From assembly GCA_963737225.1 (NCBI GenBank), contig CAVTSA010000017.1, forward strand, positions 434,001 through 498,000: a DNA stretch of 64,000 nt, written 5' to 3'. This stretch comes from CAVTSA01 sp963737225 (GTDB lineage: Bacteria; Chloroflexota; Dormibacteria; Dormibacterales; Dormibacteraceae). A program made the position numbers and the translations under genes. A model generated the notes under the pieces. That model ran no database searches. It was not told where the DNA came from and worked only from the letters and a program-made list of their open reading frames with translations. Positions 25,450 to 33,896 of the stretch are shown piece by piece (position 1 is the stretch's first letter; each line of letters opens with the position of its first letter).

Positions 25450-26910
25450 ATGGGCTCCTCACCCCCGGCACCGATCGAGCAGCACGAGCTCGACCAGCTC
25501 GATTCGAGCAAGATCACCCGCTTCCAGATCAAGATCATGTTCATCTCGGGCATGGGCTTCTTCACCGACGCCTATGACCTTTTCATCATCGGCATCGTGG
25601 TCGCGATCCTGAAGACGGAGTGGGGGCTCACCACCGCCCAGACCTCGCTGCTCAACTCGGCGACGCTGCTCGCCTCCGCGTTCGGTGCCATCATCTTCGG
25701 ACGCGTCGCGGACATGCTGGGGCGCAAGCGGATCTACGGCTACGAGGTGCTCATCCTGGCCTTCGGCGCGATCGCGTCGGGCCTGGCGCCGAACCTCTGG
25801 GTCCTGCTCGTGTGCCGCATCATCCTCGGCATCGGGATCGGCGGCGACTACCCGGTCTCGGCCACGATCATGAGCGAGTATTCGGGAAAGAAGGACCGTG
25901 GCCGGATGGTGGGCCTGGTCTTCGCGATGCAGGGCGCCGGCCTGGTCGCCGGCCCGCTGGTCGCCTCGATCCTTCTCGCAACCGGCCTCTCGCACGACAT
26001 CATCTGGCGCATCCTGCTGATCCTGGGCGCCGTCCCGGGCCTGGCGGTGTTTTACCTGCGCCGGCAGATCCACGAGACTCCACGCTTCGCGGCCGCGGGT
26101 GGCGATCACGACGAGGCGCGGGCGGCGATCGCGGCGGCGACCGGTGAAAGCACGACGCCCCCCTCCGGCGAGTCGTCCGCCCGCCCCAGCGGGAGCGCGC
26201 TCGACGGCTACGTCAGGCTCCTCACCAATCCGCGAACGCTGAAGTGGATCATCGGCACCGCGCTCGCCTGGTTTGTGTTCGACATCGCCTATTACGGGAA
26301 CTCGATCTCGAGCCCCGAGGTGCTGAAGGCGCTCAACCCGCACGCCACTTTGATCGAGAACACCCTGCTGCAGCTGCTGATCTTCGCGGTCTTCGCGTTA
26401 CCCGGCTACGCGCTGGCGATCATCTTCATGGACAAGATCGGCCGGAAGACGATCCAGCTCATGGGCTTCTTCTTGATGGCCGCCGCCTTCATGGCCATCG
26501 GGCTGATCGGTGCCGTCACCGCGACCACCGCCCTCTTCGTCATCGTCTTCGGCATCAGCTACCTGTTCAGTGAGTTCGGACCCAACACGACCACCTTCAT
26601 CTTCCCGGCGGAGATCTTCCCCACCACGGTGCGCACCACCGCCCACGGGATGTCGGCGGCAAGCGGCAAGGTCGGCGCGTTCGTCGGCGCCGCGATCTTC
26701 CCGTTCCTGCTCGCGTCCTCGAGCGGGCTGAGGGGTGCCGAGGTCGTGTGTGGCGTGGTTTCGATCGTCGGCCTGATCGTCACCGCGATCTGCCTGCCGG
26801 AGCCACGGGGCAAGACGCTGGAGGAGCTGGAGGCGATCGCACTCGGGAACGGCAAGGTGCCATCGAGTCCGTCGAACCCCGCCCCTAAGATGAGGCCGGG
26901 TGAAGCATGA
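25450..26910 (+). CDS. MFS transporter, phosphate:H+ symporter-like
   Basis: 486 residues with 12 predicted membrane helices. SGMGFFTDAYDLFIIGIV in helix 1 and GDYPVSATIMSEYSGKKDRGRMVGLVFAMQG in helix 4/5 are hallmarks of the PHS (Pht1/Pho84-like) subfamily. GRVADMLGRKRIYG is the MFS loop-2/3 motif. A hydrophilic central loop lies near residues 215-250. Phosphate or another organic anion is the likely substrate. The upstream DNA (25380-25440) is less GC-rich than its surroundings and probably holds the promoter. The stop overlaps the uspA-like start. Confidence 0.8.
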   Translation: MGSSPPAPIEQHELDQLDSSKITRFQIKIMFISGMGFFTDAYDLFIIGIVVAILKTEWGLTTAQTSLLNSATLLASAFGAIIFGRVADMLGRKRIYGYEVLILAFGAIASGLAPNLWVLLVCRIILGIGIGGDYPVSATIMSEYSGKKDRGRMVGLVFAMQGAGLVAGPLVASILLATGLSHDIIWRILLILGAVPGLAVFYLRRQIHETPRFAAAGGDHDEARAAIAAATGESTTPPSGESSARPSGSALDGYVRLLTNPRTLKWIIGTALAWFVFDIAYYGNSISSPEVLKALNPHATLIENTLLQLLIFAVFALPGYALAIIFMDKIGRKTIQLMGFFLMAAAFMAIGLIGAVTATTALFVIVFGISYLFSEFGPNTTTFIFPAEIFPTTVRTTAHGMSAASGKVGAFVGAAIFPFLLASSSGLRGAEVVCGVVSIVGLIVTAICLPEPRGKTLEELEAIALGNGKVPSSPSNPAPKMRPGEA

Positions 26911-27386
26911 CCAGTCGCATCGTGGTCGGCGTCGACGGTTCGGCCCACTCCAGCGAGGGCCTGCGGTGGGCACTGGCACACGCGGAACGGCTCGGCGACA
27001 CCGAGGTGGTCGCGGTCTTCGCGTGGGGGCTGCCGCTGATCGAGTTTCCCGGCGCGTTCGACAAGGATGAGATAGAGGCGGGTGCCAAGCGGTTCCTGCA
27101 GGAGACGATCCAGCACGTGGCACCAGAACCGCCGGTGCCGCTGAAGCTGGTCGTCGCGCACGGCGATCCCGCGACGTCGCTCATCGAGGCGTCGCAGGAG
27201 GCGAGCCTGCTGGTGGTGGGCACCCGCGGCCGCAACCCGTTCAGGGGCCTGCTGCTCGGCTCGGTCGCCCAGGGCTGCGCCGCCGATTCAGCCTGCCCGG
27301 TGGTGATCGTCAAGCTGCAGCAGAGCACGGAACGGGACGGAGCCGCCACGGGAGCGCTGGAGGCGGTCCTCACCGACGACAGATGA
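26907..27386 (+). CDS. Universal stress protein (UspA family)
   Basis: 159 residues, one Usp domain. The N-terminal strand is RIVVGVDGSAHSSEGLRWAL. The ATP-binding signature is GTRGRNPFRGLLLGSVAQGCAADSACPVVIV, with the GxxG-x9-G-S pattern of nucleotide-binding Usp proteins. It overlaps the MFS gene by 4 bases (ATGA), so the two are made together. Usp proteins paired with transporters often modulate them in an ATP-dependent way; that link is inferred from context only. Confidence 0.9.
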   Translation: MTSRIVVGVDGSAHSSEGLRWALAHAERLGDTEVVAVFAWGLPLIEFPGAFDKDEIEAGAKRFLQETIQHVAPEPPVPLKLVVAHGDPATSLIEASQEASLLVVGTRGRNPFRGLLLGSVAQGCAADSACPVVIVKLQQSTERDGAATGALEAVLTDDR

Positions 27387-27405
27387 CCGCCCTATCCTGA
27401 CCCGC

Positions 27406-28101
27406 ATGGGTCAGGACGCACTGCGGAGAGAGCTGGTCGAGACGGTGCGGGCGGTGGTCCGCAGCGGCGCGATCTCGATGTCGAAGCACGGCAACGCGAG
27501 CATCAGGATCCCGGGGCGGGATGAGATCCTGTACACCGCGGTCGGCACGCTTGAGGGCTTCGACGAGTCGGGGATCGCACGCATCGGGCTCGATGGGACG
27601 GTCCTCGAGGGCACTGTCGCGCCGATGTCGGCGGCGGTGATCGACATGCACCGGGTGATCTATCAGGAGCGGCCCCAGATGGGGTGCGTCATCCATACCC
27701 ACTCCCCCTACGCGACCGCGTTCGCGGTGGCGAACAAGCCCATCGAGTGCTGGACCGAAGGCTTCGGGATCTTCGGCCTCGACGACGGGGTGCCGGTGGC
27801 CGGCTACGGGCCGCGTGGTTCCGAGCAGTCCGTGGACAACATCCGCCAAGCGCTGCGCGAGCGGACCAAGGCGGTGCTGCTGGCCAACCACGGCGTGCTC
27901 GCCTTCGAGCAGACGGCGGCCGCGACGGTCCAGGTCGGCGTCCTAGTCGAGGAAGCGGCGCAGTCGGCACTCTTTGCGGCCCAGATCGGTGGGGCGCAGG
28001 TGATCCCGCCCGAGATGCTCCACGCGACGTTCGACCGCCATGCCGCGTTCCACGCCGCCGGGGACGTCCACGCCCACACGACAGTGGCGGACACCCACTG
28101 A
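27406..28101 (+). CDS. Class II aldolase/adducin-family protein
   Basis: 231 residues. Zn-binding histidines are seen in VIHTHSPYATAFAVAN, with a further His in LLANHGVLAF. SKHGNASIRIPGRDEILYT near the N-terminus is the substrate and phosphate-binding loop region of the family. Members are fuculose-1-phosphate or rhamnulose-1-phosphate aldolases, ribulose-5-phosphate 4-epimerases, or decarboxylases; the motif set does not decide between them. The stop overlaps the start of the VOC gene. It begins the series of sugar-catabolism-type genes in this region. Confidence 0.8.
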   Translation: MGQDALRRELVETVRAVVRSGAISMSKHGNASIRIPGRDEILYTAVGTLEGFDESGIARIGLDGTVLEGTVAPMSAAVIDMHRVIYQERPQMGCVIHTHSPYATAFAVANKPIECWTEGFGIFGLDDGVPVAGYGPRGSEQSVDNIRQALRERTKAVLLANHGVLAFEQTAAATVQVGVLVEEAAQSALFAAQIGGAQVIPPEMLHATFDRHAAFHAAGDVHAHTTVADTH

Positions 28102-28523
28102 TGCCGGACCCGATCGCACCCCGGGTCCACCACATCGGCATCGCGGTCGCCGACCTGGATGCGGCGGAAGAGATCCTCCGCGACAAGCTCGGGTTCCGGC
28201 TCGTCCGGCGCCACGATGCGGCCGAGACGAGGGGCGTGCGCGCCGCCTTCTACGATGCGGGCAACGTCGAGATCGAGCTGCTCTGGCACGCGGACCCGGA
28301 GGAGAACCGCACCTGGCTGGGCGGGGCGTCCCAGGCTCGCGTCGAGCACATCGCGCTGCAGGTCCCGCAGCTGAGCGAGGCGACCGCGGCCCTGACCGCG
28401 CTCGGGGTCGCGCTGGCACCGGCCCGGCCGGGCCCGATCGGCGAGTCGGCGCGCACGGTTCCCGAGACCTCGGGCGGGATCACGTACCAGATCCTGCAGT
28501 TCGAGGAGCCCGCGGGCACCTGA
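28101..28523 (+). CDS. VOC-family protein, methylmalonyl-CoA-epimerase-like
   Basis: 140 residues. RVHHIGIAVADLDAAEEILRDKLGFRLV is the standard first beta-alpha-beta-beta-beta module with a metal-binding His. NVEIELLWHADPEENRTW and RVEHIALQVPQLSEATAAL open the second half with another His. The epimerase subfamily has this HHIGIAV start. It overlaps the aldolase gene by one base (TGATG), so the two are co-translated, which suggests it acts on the same or a related intermediate. The exact reaction is unknown. Confidence 0.75.
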   Translation: MPDPIAPRVHHIGIAVADLDAAEEILRDKLGFRLVRRHDAAETRGVRAAFYDAGNVEIELLWHADPEENRTWLGGASQARVEHIALQVPQLSEATAALTALGVALAPARPGPIGESARTVPETSGGITYQILQFEEPAGT

Positions 28524-28550
28524 CGGTGCCGAAGGGGCGGCGGGCGCGCC

Positions 28551-29450
28551 TCAGCCGGTGAAGGCGGGGCGCCTCCCCCCCACCCGGGTACGGACCCGGT
28601 ACACGGATGTCGACGCGCAGAGGAACAGATCCCGCCAGCCGTCCCCGCCCCAGGCCAGGTTGGCGACCACCTCCGGGACGTCCAGGGAGCCGACTTTCGT
28701 TCCGTCGGGCGCGAACACCCAGACGCCGCGGGGCCCGGTGACCCACACGTTCCCCCGCTCGTCACACTTCATGCCGTCCGGGGATCCGCCGGCGACCGGG
28801 TCGCTGATCCCGGACGCGAAGAGCCGCCCGGCGCCGGGCGTGCCGGCAGGGTCGAGCTCGTACACGCGGATCAGGGCCCGCGGGGTGTCGTTGACATACA
28901 GGAGCCGGCCATCGGGCGAGATGCACAACCCGTTCGGCTGTTCGAACTCGTCCTCCGCGGTCAGCAGCTCAGGCTCGTCGGGGCGCCCCTCGACGGCCCG
29001 GTAGACGCCACGGAAGGGAAGCTCGGGAGCACGGGGGACGCCGAAGCCGGGCGACCGCCCGTAGATCGGGTCGGTGAAGTAGATGGCGCCGGTCTCCGAG
29101 ATGGCGACGTCGTTGGGACTGTTCAGCTCCCGCCCCCGGTAGTGGGCGGCCAGCACCTCGACCGTCCCGTCCGCGCGCTCGCGAACCACCCGGCTGGTCG
29201 CGTGCTCGCAGACCACCAGGTTGCCGGCCGGGTCGTAGGCCATGCCGTTGCACTTGTTCGCCGGGCGGCGAGCCTCCTCCCCACCCCGCTCCGCGGTCCA
29301 CCGGCGCCTGAGGTCGGCGGGGATGTCACTGAAGACCAGGGAGCGGTCGACCGGATTCCAGGCCGGGCCTTCGGTGAACAGGCAGCCGGTGACGATGGCT
29401 TCCGGCTGGGCGTTCGGGTCGACCAGATCGGCCACGCCCTGCGCGGTCAT
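28551..29450 (-). CDS. SMP-30/gluconolactonase-family lactonase
   Basis: 299 residues, six-bladed beta-propeller. Typical motifs are FTEGPAWNPVDRSLVFSDI with the metal-binding Glu, NSPNDVAISETGAIYFTDPIYG with the Asn, and SPDGRLLYVNDTP with the Asp of the active site. The family hydrolyses sugar lactones using a divalent metal. The ATG at 29450 overlaps the 3' end of the ABM-like gene and is preferred to the upstream 29513 because homology begins after it. It is part of a three-gene minus-strand operon. Confidence 0.85.
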   Translation of the reverse strand: MTAQGVADLVDPNAQPEAIVTGCLFTEGPAWNPVDRSLVFSDIPADLRRRWTAERGGEEARRPANKCNGMAYDPAGNLVVCEHATSRVVRERADGTVEVLAAHYRGRELNSPNDVAISETGAIYFTDPIYGRSPGFGVPRAPELPFRGVYRAVEGRPDEPELLTAEDEFEQPNGLCISPDGRLLYVNDTPRALIRVYELDPAGTPGAGRLFASGISDPVAGGSPDGMKCDERGNVWVTGPRGVWVFAPDGTKVGSLDVPEVVANLAWGGDGWRDLFLCASTSVYRVRTRVGGRRPAFTG

Positions 29451-29743
29451 CCCTCGACCTCCCCGTAGAGGTTGGGCGTGTACCCGCTGCAGCGGGCCTC
29501 GATCCGCGGCCACACCTCCTGGTGGAGCTCGCTCGCCACCCAGCGCTCGCGCTGCTGTTCCTCGGCGAACTCGATGACGAGCCGGTAGTGCGGAGCGTCA
29601 ACGGGTCGCAGCAGTCGCACCGCGCGGAAACCTTCCTGCCCGGAGATGGCCGGTCGGAAGCTCGACCGGTATTCGGCGACGAGAGCATCCGCCGCGCCTG
29701 CTTTCACCTCCAGCTCGACGTGGAGCACTGAGGGCATCGTCAT
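29447..29743 (-). CDS. Small alpha/beta-barrel protein, ABM/EthD-like
   Basis: 98 residues. VLHVELEVKAGAADALVAEYRSSFRPAISGQEGFRAVRLLRP resembles the dimeric ferredoxin-like fold of antibiotic-biosynthesis-monooxygenase or Dabb proteins. The ATG at 29743 overlaps the upstream stop as ATGA; the ATG at 29737, better spaced from GGGAGG, is equally possible. The product sits between the ThuA-like and SMP-30 genes in one operon. Activity cannot be predicted, as such proteins range from monooxygenases to stress or sugar-related enzymes. Confidence 0.65.
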   Translation of the reverse strand: MTMPSVLHVELEVKAGAADALVAEYRSSFRPAISGQEGFRAVRLLRPVDAPHYRLVIEFAEEQQRERWVASELHQEVWPRIEARCSGYTPNLYGEVEG

Positions 29744-30492
29744 ACCTCCCGAAGAAGCCACCGGATCGCGTTCTTCTGAAACCGCAGGTAGGGAGCCTTC
29801 CAGAGCGCGTCCAGGTTGTGACCCATCGCGCTGTGGACGACCCGGCCCCGGCCCAGCTCGTGCGCCCAGCCGGAGACGTTGGTGGTCCCCTTTTCCTCGA
29901 ACGCGAGCCCGTCGGTGTTGACGCTGCGCAGCAGGACTGTCGAGGGATCCCCGTCGAACGCCGGGTAGTGCTGCTCGTCGGTGGTGATCCAGTCGCTCAC
30001 ACCCTCGGTGATCGGGTGGTCGTGGCTGACCACCTCGACCTTGAACGGCCGCACCGCGGGGTGGCCCTGGTAGACGCCCTTGACGACCGAACGGTAGGTG
30101 TCCGAAAAGCTCGCGACGTTCGGATTGTTGTGGAGTGCGTAGAGGCCGCCTCCCTCCTCCACGTAGTCCTTGATCGCCCGCGTGGTCTCCTCCGTAACCC
30201 AGGTCTCGGCTTCCGAGTCGGGTGGATCGTCCATCAGCCGGGTTGCGTAGGGGTACGCGTCCGGGCCCACGTATCCCTTGGGAAAGTGCAGGCCGTCGCG
30301 GAAGAACAGGAACACCGGATACCGGCGCAGCCGCTCAGGGCGGATCTCCCGATAGTCGATGGTGTAGTCGTACGCGATCCCCATCTCGCCGAGGAGCCGA
30401 TCCAGATGGACCCGGATGAAGTCGGCGTTGTGATAGCGGTCGCCGATGACGGCGAAGGCGCGCGCGCCGCCGGGGGTCGAGGCGTCGGTCAC
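29740..30492 (-). CDS. ThuA-like protein (glutamine-amidotransferase-like fold)
   Basis: About 250 residues. ARAFAVIGDRYHNADFIRVHLDRLL opens the flavodoxin-like fold, YVEEGGGLYALHNNP is the nucleophile-elbow-like loop typical of ThuA proteins, and GRVVHSAMGHN with the final helix ends the domain. ThuA was named from trehalose utilisation and the family is linked to sugar catabolism, with unclear chemistry. The GTG at 30492 follows CAAGGAGCAGCC and is preferred to the GTG at 30534. First gene of the operon with the ABM-like and SMP-30 genes. Confidence 0.75.
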   Translation of the reverse strand: MTDASTPGGARAFAVIGDRYHNADFIRVHLDRLLGEMGIAYDYTIDYREIRPERLRRYPVFLFFRDGLHFPKGYVGPDAYPYATRLMDDPPDSEAETWVTEETTRAIKDYVEEGGGLYALHNNPNVASFSDTYRSVVKGVYQGHPAVRPFKVEVVSHDHPITEGVSDWITTDEQHYPAFDGDPSTVLLRSVNTDGLAFEEKGTTNVSGWAHELGRGRVVHSAMGHNLDALWKAPYLRFQKNAIRWLLREV

Positions 30493-30682
30493 GGCTGCTC
30501 CTTGGTGAAAACCGATGACGGTGCCCGCCGGCACGCTGCAAGGACGGGAAGGCGATCAGCCTCGGCGCCGCCGGTAGGCTGCGGGCAGGGGTACGGCGCG
30601 CCGTACCTGGATCAACCTACACCGGGCGGCGGCGTTCGCCCTCCCCGCCCGGTCTCGAAGCCACCACGGAGGTAGTTCGGCG

Positions 30683-31669
30683 ATGGATCCTCGTGTGACG
30701 GCGGAACTCGGCACCAGCGGCCTTCGCGTGACCCGGCTGGGGCTCGGGTCGGCACCCCTGGGTGGCCTCTTCTCTCCGGTTCCGGACCGGGACGCCCAGC
30801 GCACCGTGGAGCGCGCCTACGAGCTCGGCCTGCGCTTCTTCGACACCGCCCCGCTCTACGGGAACGGCACCGCCGAGCGGCGGGTGGGCAGCGCCCTGAG
30901 ACAGTTTCCGCGCGACTCCTACGTGCTGGCGACCAAGGCGGGGCGCCTGATCCGTCAGGGTGCTCCGCCCGAGCCCGGTCAGTCGTTCCACGGGTCGCCC
31001 GCGGGGGTGGAGCCCGTCTTCGACTTCAGCGCCGACGGCGTCCGCACCTCCGTGCGCGAGAGTCTCGAGCGGCTGGGCCTGGAGCGCGTCGACGTGGTGC
31101 ACCTCCACGATCCTGACGACCACTACGAGCAGGCCCTCACCGAAGGTTATCCGGCCCTCGCCGAGCTGCGGCAGGCGGGCGCGATCCGGGCCGTCGGGGC
31201 GGGGATGAACCAGGCCCCGATGGAGGCTCGTTTCCTGCGCGCCGCGGCCTTCGACTGCTTCCTGCTCGCCGGTCGTTACACCTTGCTCGACCAATCCGGC
31301 CTGGACGAGCTGTTGCCGCTGGCGGCCCAGCGCCGGGCCTCGATCATCGCCGGCGGCGTGTTCAACTCCGGGCTGCTGGCGGCGCCGGTGGCGGGATCGA
31401 CCTACGACTACCGTCCGGCGCCGCCCGAGCTGGTCCAACGCGCCCAGGATCTGGCCGCCGTCTGCCGGAACCATGGAGTGCCGCTGGCAGCAGCCGCCAT
31501 GCAGTTCCCTCTCGGACACCCGGCGGTGGCTGCGGTCGTGATCGGTGCCCGCTCGCCGTCCGAGGTGGAGGAGGACGTGGCGCTGTTCGAGACGCCGATC
31601 CCGGCCCCGCTCTGGGACGAGCTGCGTGCCGGTGGATGGATCCCGGCGGCGGCGCCCGTTCCCGCGTAG
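30683..31669 (+). CDS. Aldo/keto reductase, aldose 1-dehydrogenase type
   Basis: 328 residues, TIM barrel. The catalytic tetrad lies in GLRFFDTAPLYGNGTAERRVG (Asp, Tyr), SYVLATKAGRL (Lys) and VDVVHLHDPDDH (His). The sequence resembles L-fucose/D-threo-aldose dehydrogenases that oxidise the sugar at C1 with NAD(P). The ATG at 30683 has AGGTAG nearby. It is divergent from the ThuA-like operon, and the neighbouring lactonase gene would suit its product, a sugar lactone. That pairing is inferred. Confidence 0.8.
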   Translation: MDPRVTAELGTSGLRVTRLGLGSAPLGGLFSPVPDRDAQRTVERAYELGLRFFDTAPLYGNGTAERRVGSALRQFPRDSYVLATKAGRLIRQGAPPEPGQSFHGSPAGVEPVFDFSADGVRTSVRESLERLGLERVDVVHLHDPDDHYEQALTEGYPALAELRQAGAIRAVGAGMNQAPMEARFLRAAAFDCFLLAGRYTLLDQSGLDELLPLAAQRRASIIAGGVFNSGLLAAPVAGSTYDYRPAPPELVQRAQDLAAVCRNHGVPLAAAAMQFPLGHPAVAAVVIGARSPSEVEEDVALFETPIPAPLWDELRAGGWIPAAAPVPA

Positions 31670-31717
31670 AACCGTGATCCGGGAAGCTCGCGGAGGGACT
31701 ATGTTCAGGAGGTGGGG

Positions 31718-32881
31718 ATGACCAACACACCGGCGCAGGCTGCGGAGACCGTGCCCTTCGACCGCGTGCGGATGGACGACCTCCTGGGTGACGCGGGCGT
31801 CGACCTGGTGGTCGCCAGCAGCCCGCACAACACGCGGTACCTGCTGGGCGGCTATCGCCACCACTTCCACGAGCGGATGCCGGCCGGTGGCCGCTCCAGC
31901 TATCTGTCGGTGGTCGGCTACGCGCGCGAGCGGCCCGACGCTGCCTTCCTCGTCGGCCGGCCCGGCGAGCAGGAGGAGCAGCGCCGCGCCGGCGTCTGGG
32001 TTCCCAACATCCTCGACGAGGGCCGTTCGTCCGCCGCGGTGGGCGAGATACTGGCTCGCGAAGCCACCCGTCTCGGAGCCGGCGCGGGGACGATTGCCGT
32101 CGAGCTTCCCTTCCTGCCGGCGGACGCGCTCCTGGTGCTGCAGCGCGAGCTGCCAGGCGCGAAGGTGGTCGACGCCACCCCGCTGCTCGAGGAGCTGCGT
32201 CTCATCAAGCAGCCGTACGAGCTGGCCCTGCTCAAAGAGGCATCGGAGCGCGTGGTGGCCGCCATGCTCGCGACCTACGCCAGATCCGTGCCCAACATCA
32301 CGACGCGCGAGATGGTCGTTCTGCTCCAGGAGGAGGAGGCCAAGCGAGAGCTCGCGTTCGACTACTGCCTGATCGCCACGGCCCGTTCCTTCTTCCGGGC
32401 GCCGAGCGATGATCGGTGGGAGTCGGGGCAGTCGATCTCCACGGACTCCGGGGGCAGCCGCCACGGCTACCTCGGCGACCTGGCCCGGATGGCCGTCCAC
32501 GGCGAGCCGAGCCAGCTGATGCGTGAGCTGCTGGAAGAGGTCGACACCGCCCAGCAGGCGGCCCGGCGCCCGATTCGTCCGGGGACGCCATACACCGACG
32601 TCAACGCCGCCGCCCTCGGGGCGATCGAGCATCTCCCGCACCGGTCGGAGATCGATTTCGAAGCGCACGGCATGGGCCTCGTGAATCACGAGGCCCCACA
32701 CGTCGAGCTGGCCCGCCCCGGGGACGGCGAGAAGCTCGCCGCGGGCATGGTCCTCTCCATCGAGACCACGCTGAAGAACCGCGAGGTCGGCTTCGTAAAG
32801 CTGGAGGACACCGTCGTCGTCACCGACACCGGGTGGGAGGCCTACGGCGACACCGGGCGGGGCTGGAACATCATCGTTTAG
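31718..32881 (+). CDS. M24-family metallopeptidase-fold protein (Xaa-Pro dipeptidase/creatinase type)
   Basis: About 387 residues. The N-terminal creatinase-like domain is followed by the pita-bread catalytic domain. The metal ligands fit ISTDSGGSRHGYLGDLARM (two Asp), EAHGMGLVNHEAPHV (His), LSIETTL (Glu) and VKLEDTVVV (Glu). The ATG at 31718 is well spaced from the AGGAGG at 31707; the GTG at 31712 is less likely. Family members cleave Xaa-Pro dipeptides or related C-N bonds such as creatine. Its location among sugar-type genes does not reveal the substrate. Confidence 0.8.
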   Translation: MTNTPAQAAETVPFDRVRMDDLLGDAGVDLVVASSPHNTRYLLGGYRHHFHERMPAGGRSSYLSVVGYARERPDAAFLVGRPGEQEEQRRAGVWVPNILDEGRSSAAVGEILAREATRLGAGAGTIAVELPFLPADALLVLQRELPGAKVVDATPLLEELRLIKQPYELALLKEASERVVAAMLATYARSVPNITTREMVVLLQEEEAKRELAFDYCLIATARSFFRAPSDDRWESGQSISTDSGGSRHGYLGDLARMAVHGEPSQLMRELLEEVDTAQQAARRPIRPGTPYTDVNAAALGAIEHLPHRSEIDFEAHGMGLVNHEAPHVELARPGDGEKLAAGMVLSIETTLKNREVGFVKLEDTVVVTDTGWEAYGDTGRGWNIIV

Positions 32882-32974
32882 CTCCGGTTCGTGCGCCCGC
32901 GCGCGCTGCCTGCTCGGCCGTGGCCTCGTGATCACAGTTCGCGGGGCCTTTTCCACACCTGAGGGAGGACACGA

Positions 32975-33850
32975 GTGACGATCGAGATCGGCTGCGGGGA
33001 GATCACCTGGTCGGGTTCCGGCGAGAGCGAGGACCAGATCCTGGCCGAGATTTCGGCGGCCGGCTACGCCGGAGCGCCCTGGCCACGGGGTGAGAGTGAC
33101 GCGGCAGCGATCGTGGAACGGTTCCGCCGACACGGCATGAAGCCGGCGCCGGGCTATCTGGCGGGCGACTTCTGGGACCGGGGCCGCAGGGATGAGCAGA
33201 TCGCCGAGGCCCGGCGGTACGCGGAGATCTCCCGCCGGCTGGGGCTGACCGAGCTCTACGTGGCGGACGGCGGGTTCGACCGCGTGCGCCCCGGCCACCG
33301 CACACGGCGCCAGGCGGCGGGGAACGTCACCGAGGCCGACGCTCTCTCCGACGAGGAGTTCGAGCAGCTGGCGGAGGGCGTGACCGCGGTCGGCCGCGCG
33401 ACGCTCGAATACGGCGTCCGCACCTGCTTCCACAACCACGTCGGCTCCTTCGTCGAGACCCGGGCGGAGGTGGAGCGGCTGCTCGGCCTGGCCGACCCCG
33501 ACGCCCTTTTCCTGGGCCCCGACACCGGGCACCTCGCCTGGGCGGGGGACGACCCGGTGGCGTTCTTCCGGGATCACGGTGACCGGATCCTGACGGCGCA
33601 CATCAAGGACATCGGCAAGGAAGCCCTGGAGGAGGGCCGGCGGCTCGACTGGGACTACCGGACCTACTCGGACAGCGGGATCTTCACCGAGCTGGGGGAT
33701 GGAGTCGTCGACTGGGACGCGTTCTTCCAGATCATTCGTGAGACCGAGTTCAGCGGCTGGCTGATCGTGGAGACCGACGTGACCCGGCTGCCGAGCCCCC
33801 GGGACAGCGCGGTCAAAAGCCGCGAGGCCCTGCGGAGGTGGGGCCTGTAA
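32975..33850 (+). CDS. TIM-barrel sugar isomerase/epimerase-like protein (IolE type)
   Basis: 291 residues of the AP-endonuclease-2/xylose-isomerase-like barrel. Metal-site residues are probable in VRTCFHNHVGSFVETRAE, LGPDTGHLAWAGDD (Asp, His), LTAHIKDIG (His) and LIVETDV (Glu). The HNHVG.F and DTGH motifs are close to inosose dehydratase (IolE) and related epimerases. The GTG at 32975 follows GAGGGAGGACAC. The Gfo/Idh gene lies 47 bases downstream on the same strand, a frequent pairing in inositol and rare-sugar pathways. Confidence 0.8.
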   Translation: MTIEIGCGEITWSGSGESEDQILAEISAAGYAGAPWPRGESDAAAIVERFRRHGMKPAPGYLAGDFWDRGRRDEQIAEARRYAEISRRLGLTELYVADGGFDRVRPGHRTRRQAAGNVTEADALSDEEFEQLAEGVTAVGRATLEYGVRTCFHNHVGSFVETRAEVERLLGLADPDALFLGPDTGHLAWAGDDPVAFFRDHGDRILTAHIKDIGKEALEEGRRLDWDYRTYSDSGIFTELGDGVVDWDAFFQIIRETEFSGWLIVETDVTRLPSPRDSAVKSREALRRWGL

Positions 33851-33896
33851 ACCACCCCACGGAACTCCGCAAGCTCCGTTCCGCGGGGTCCCCGGT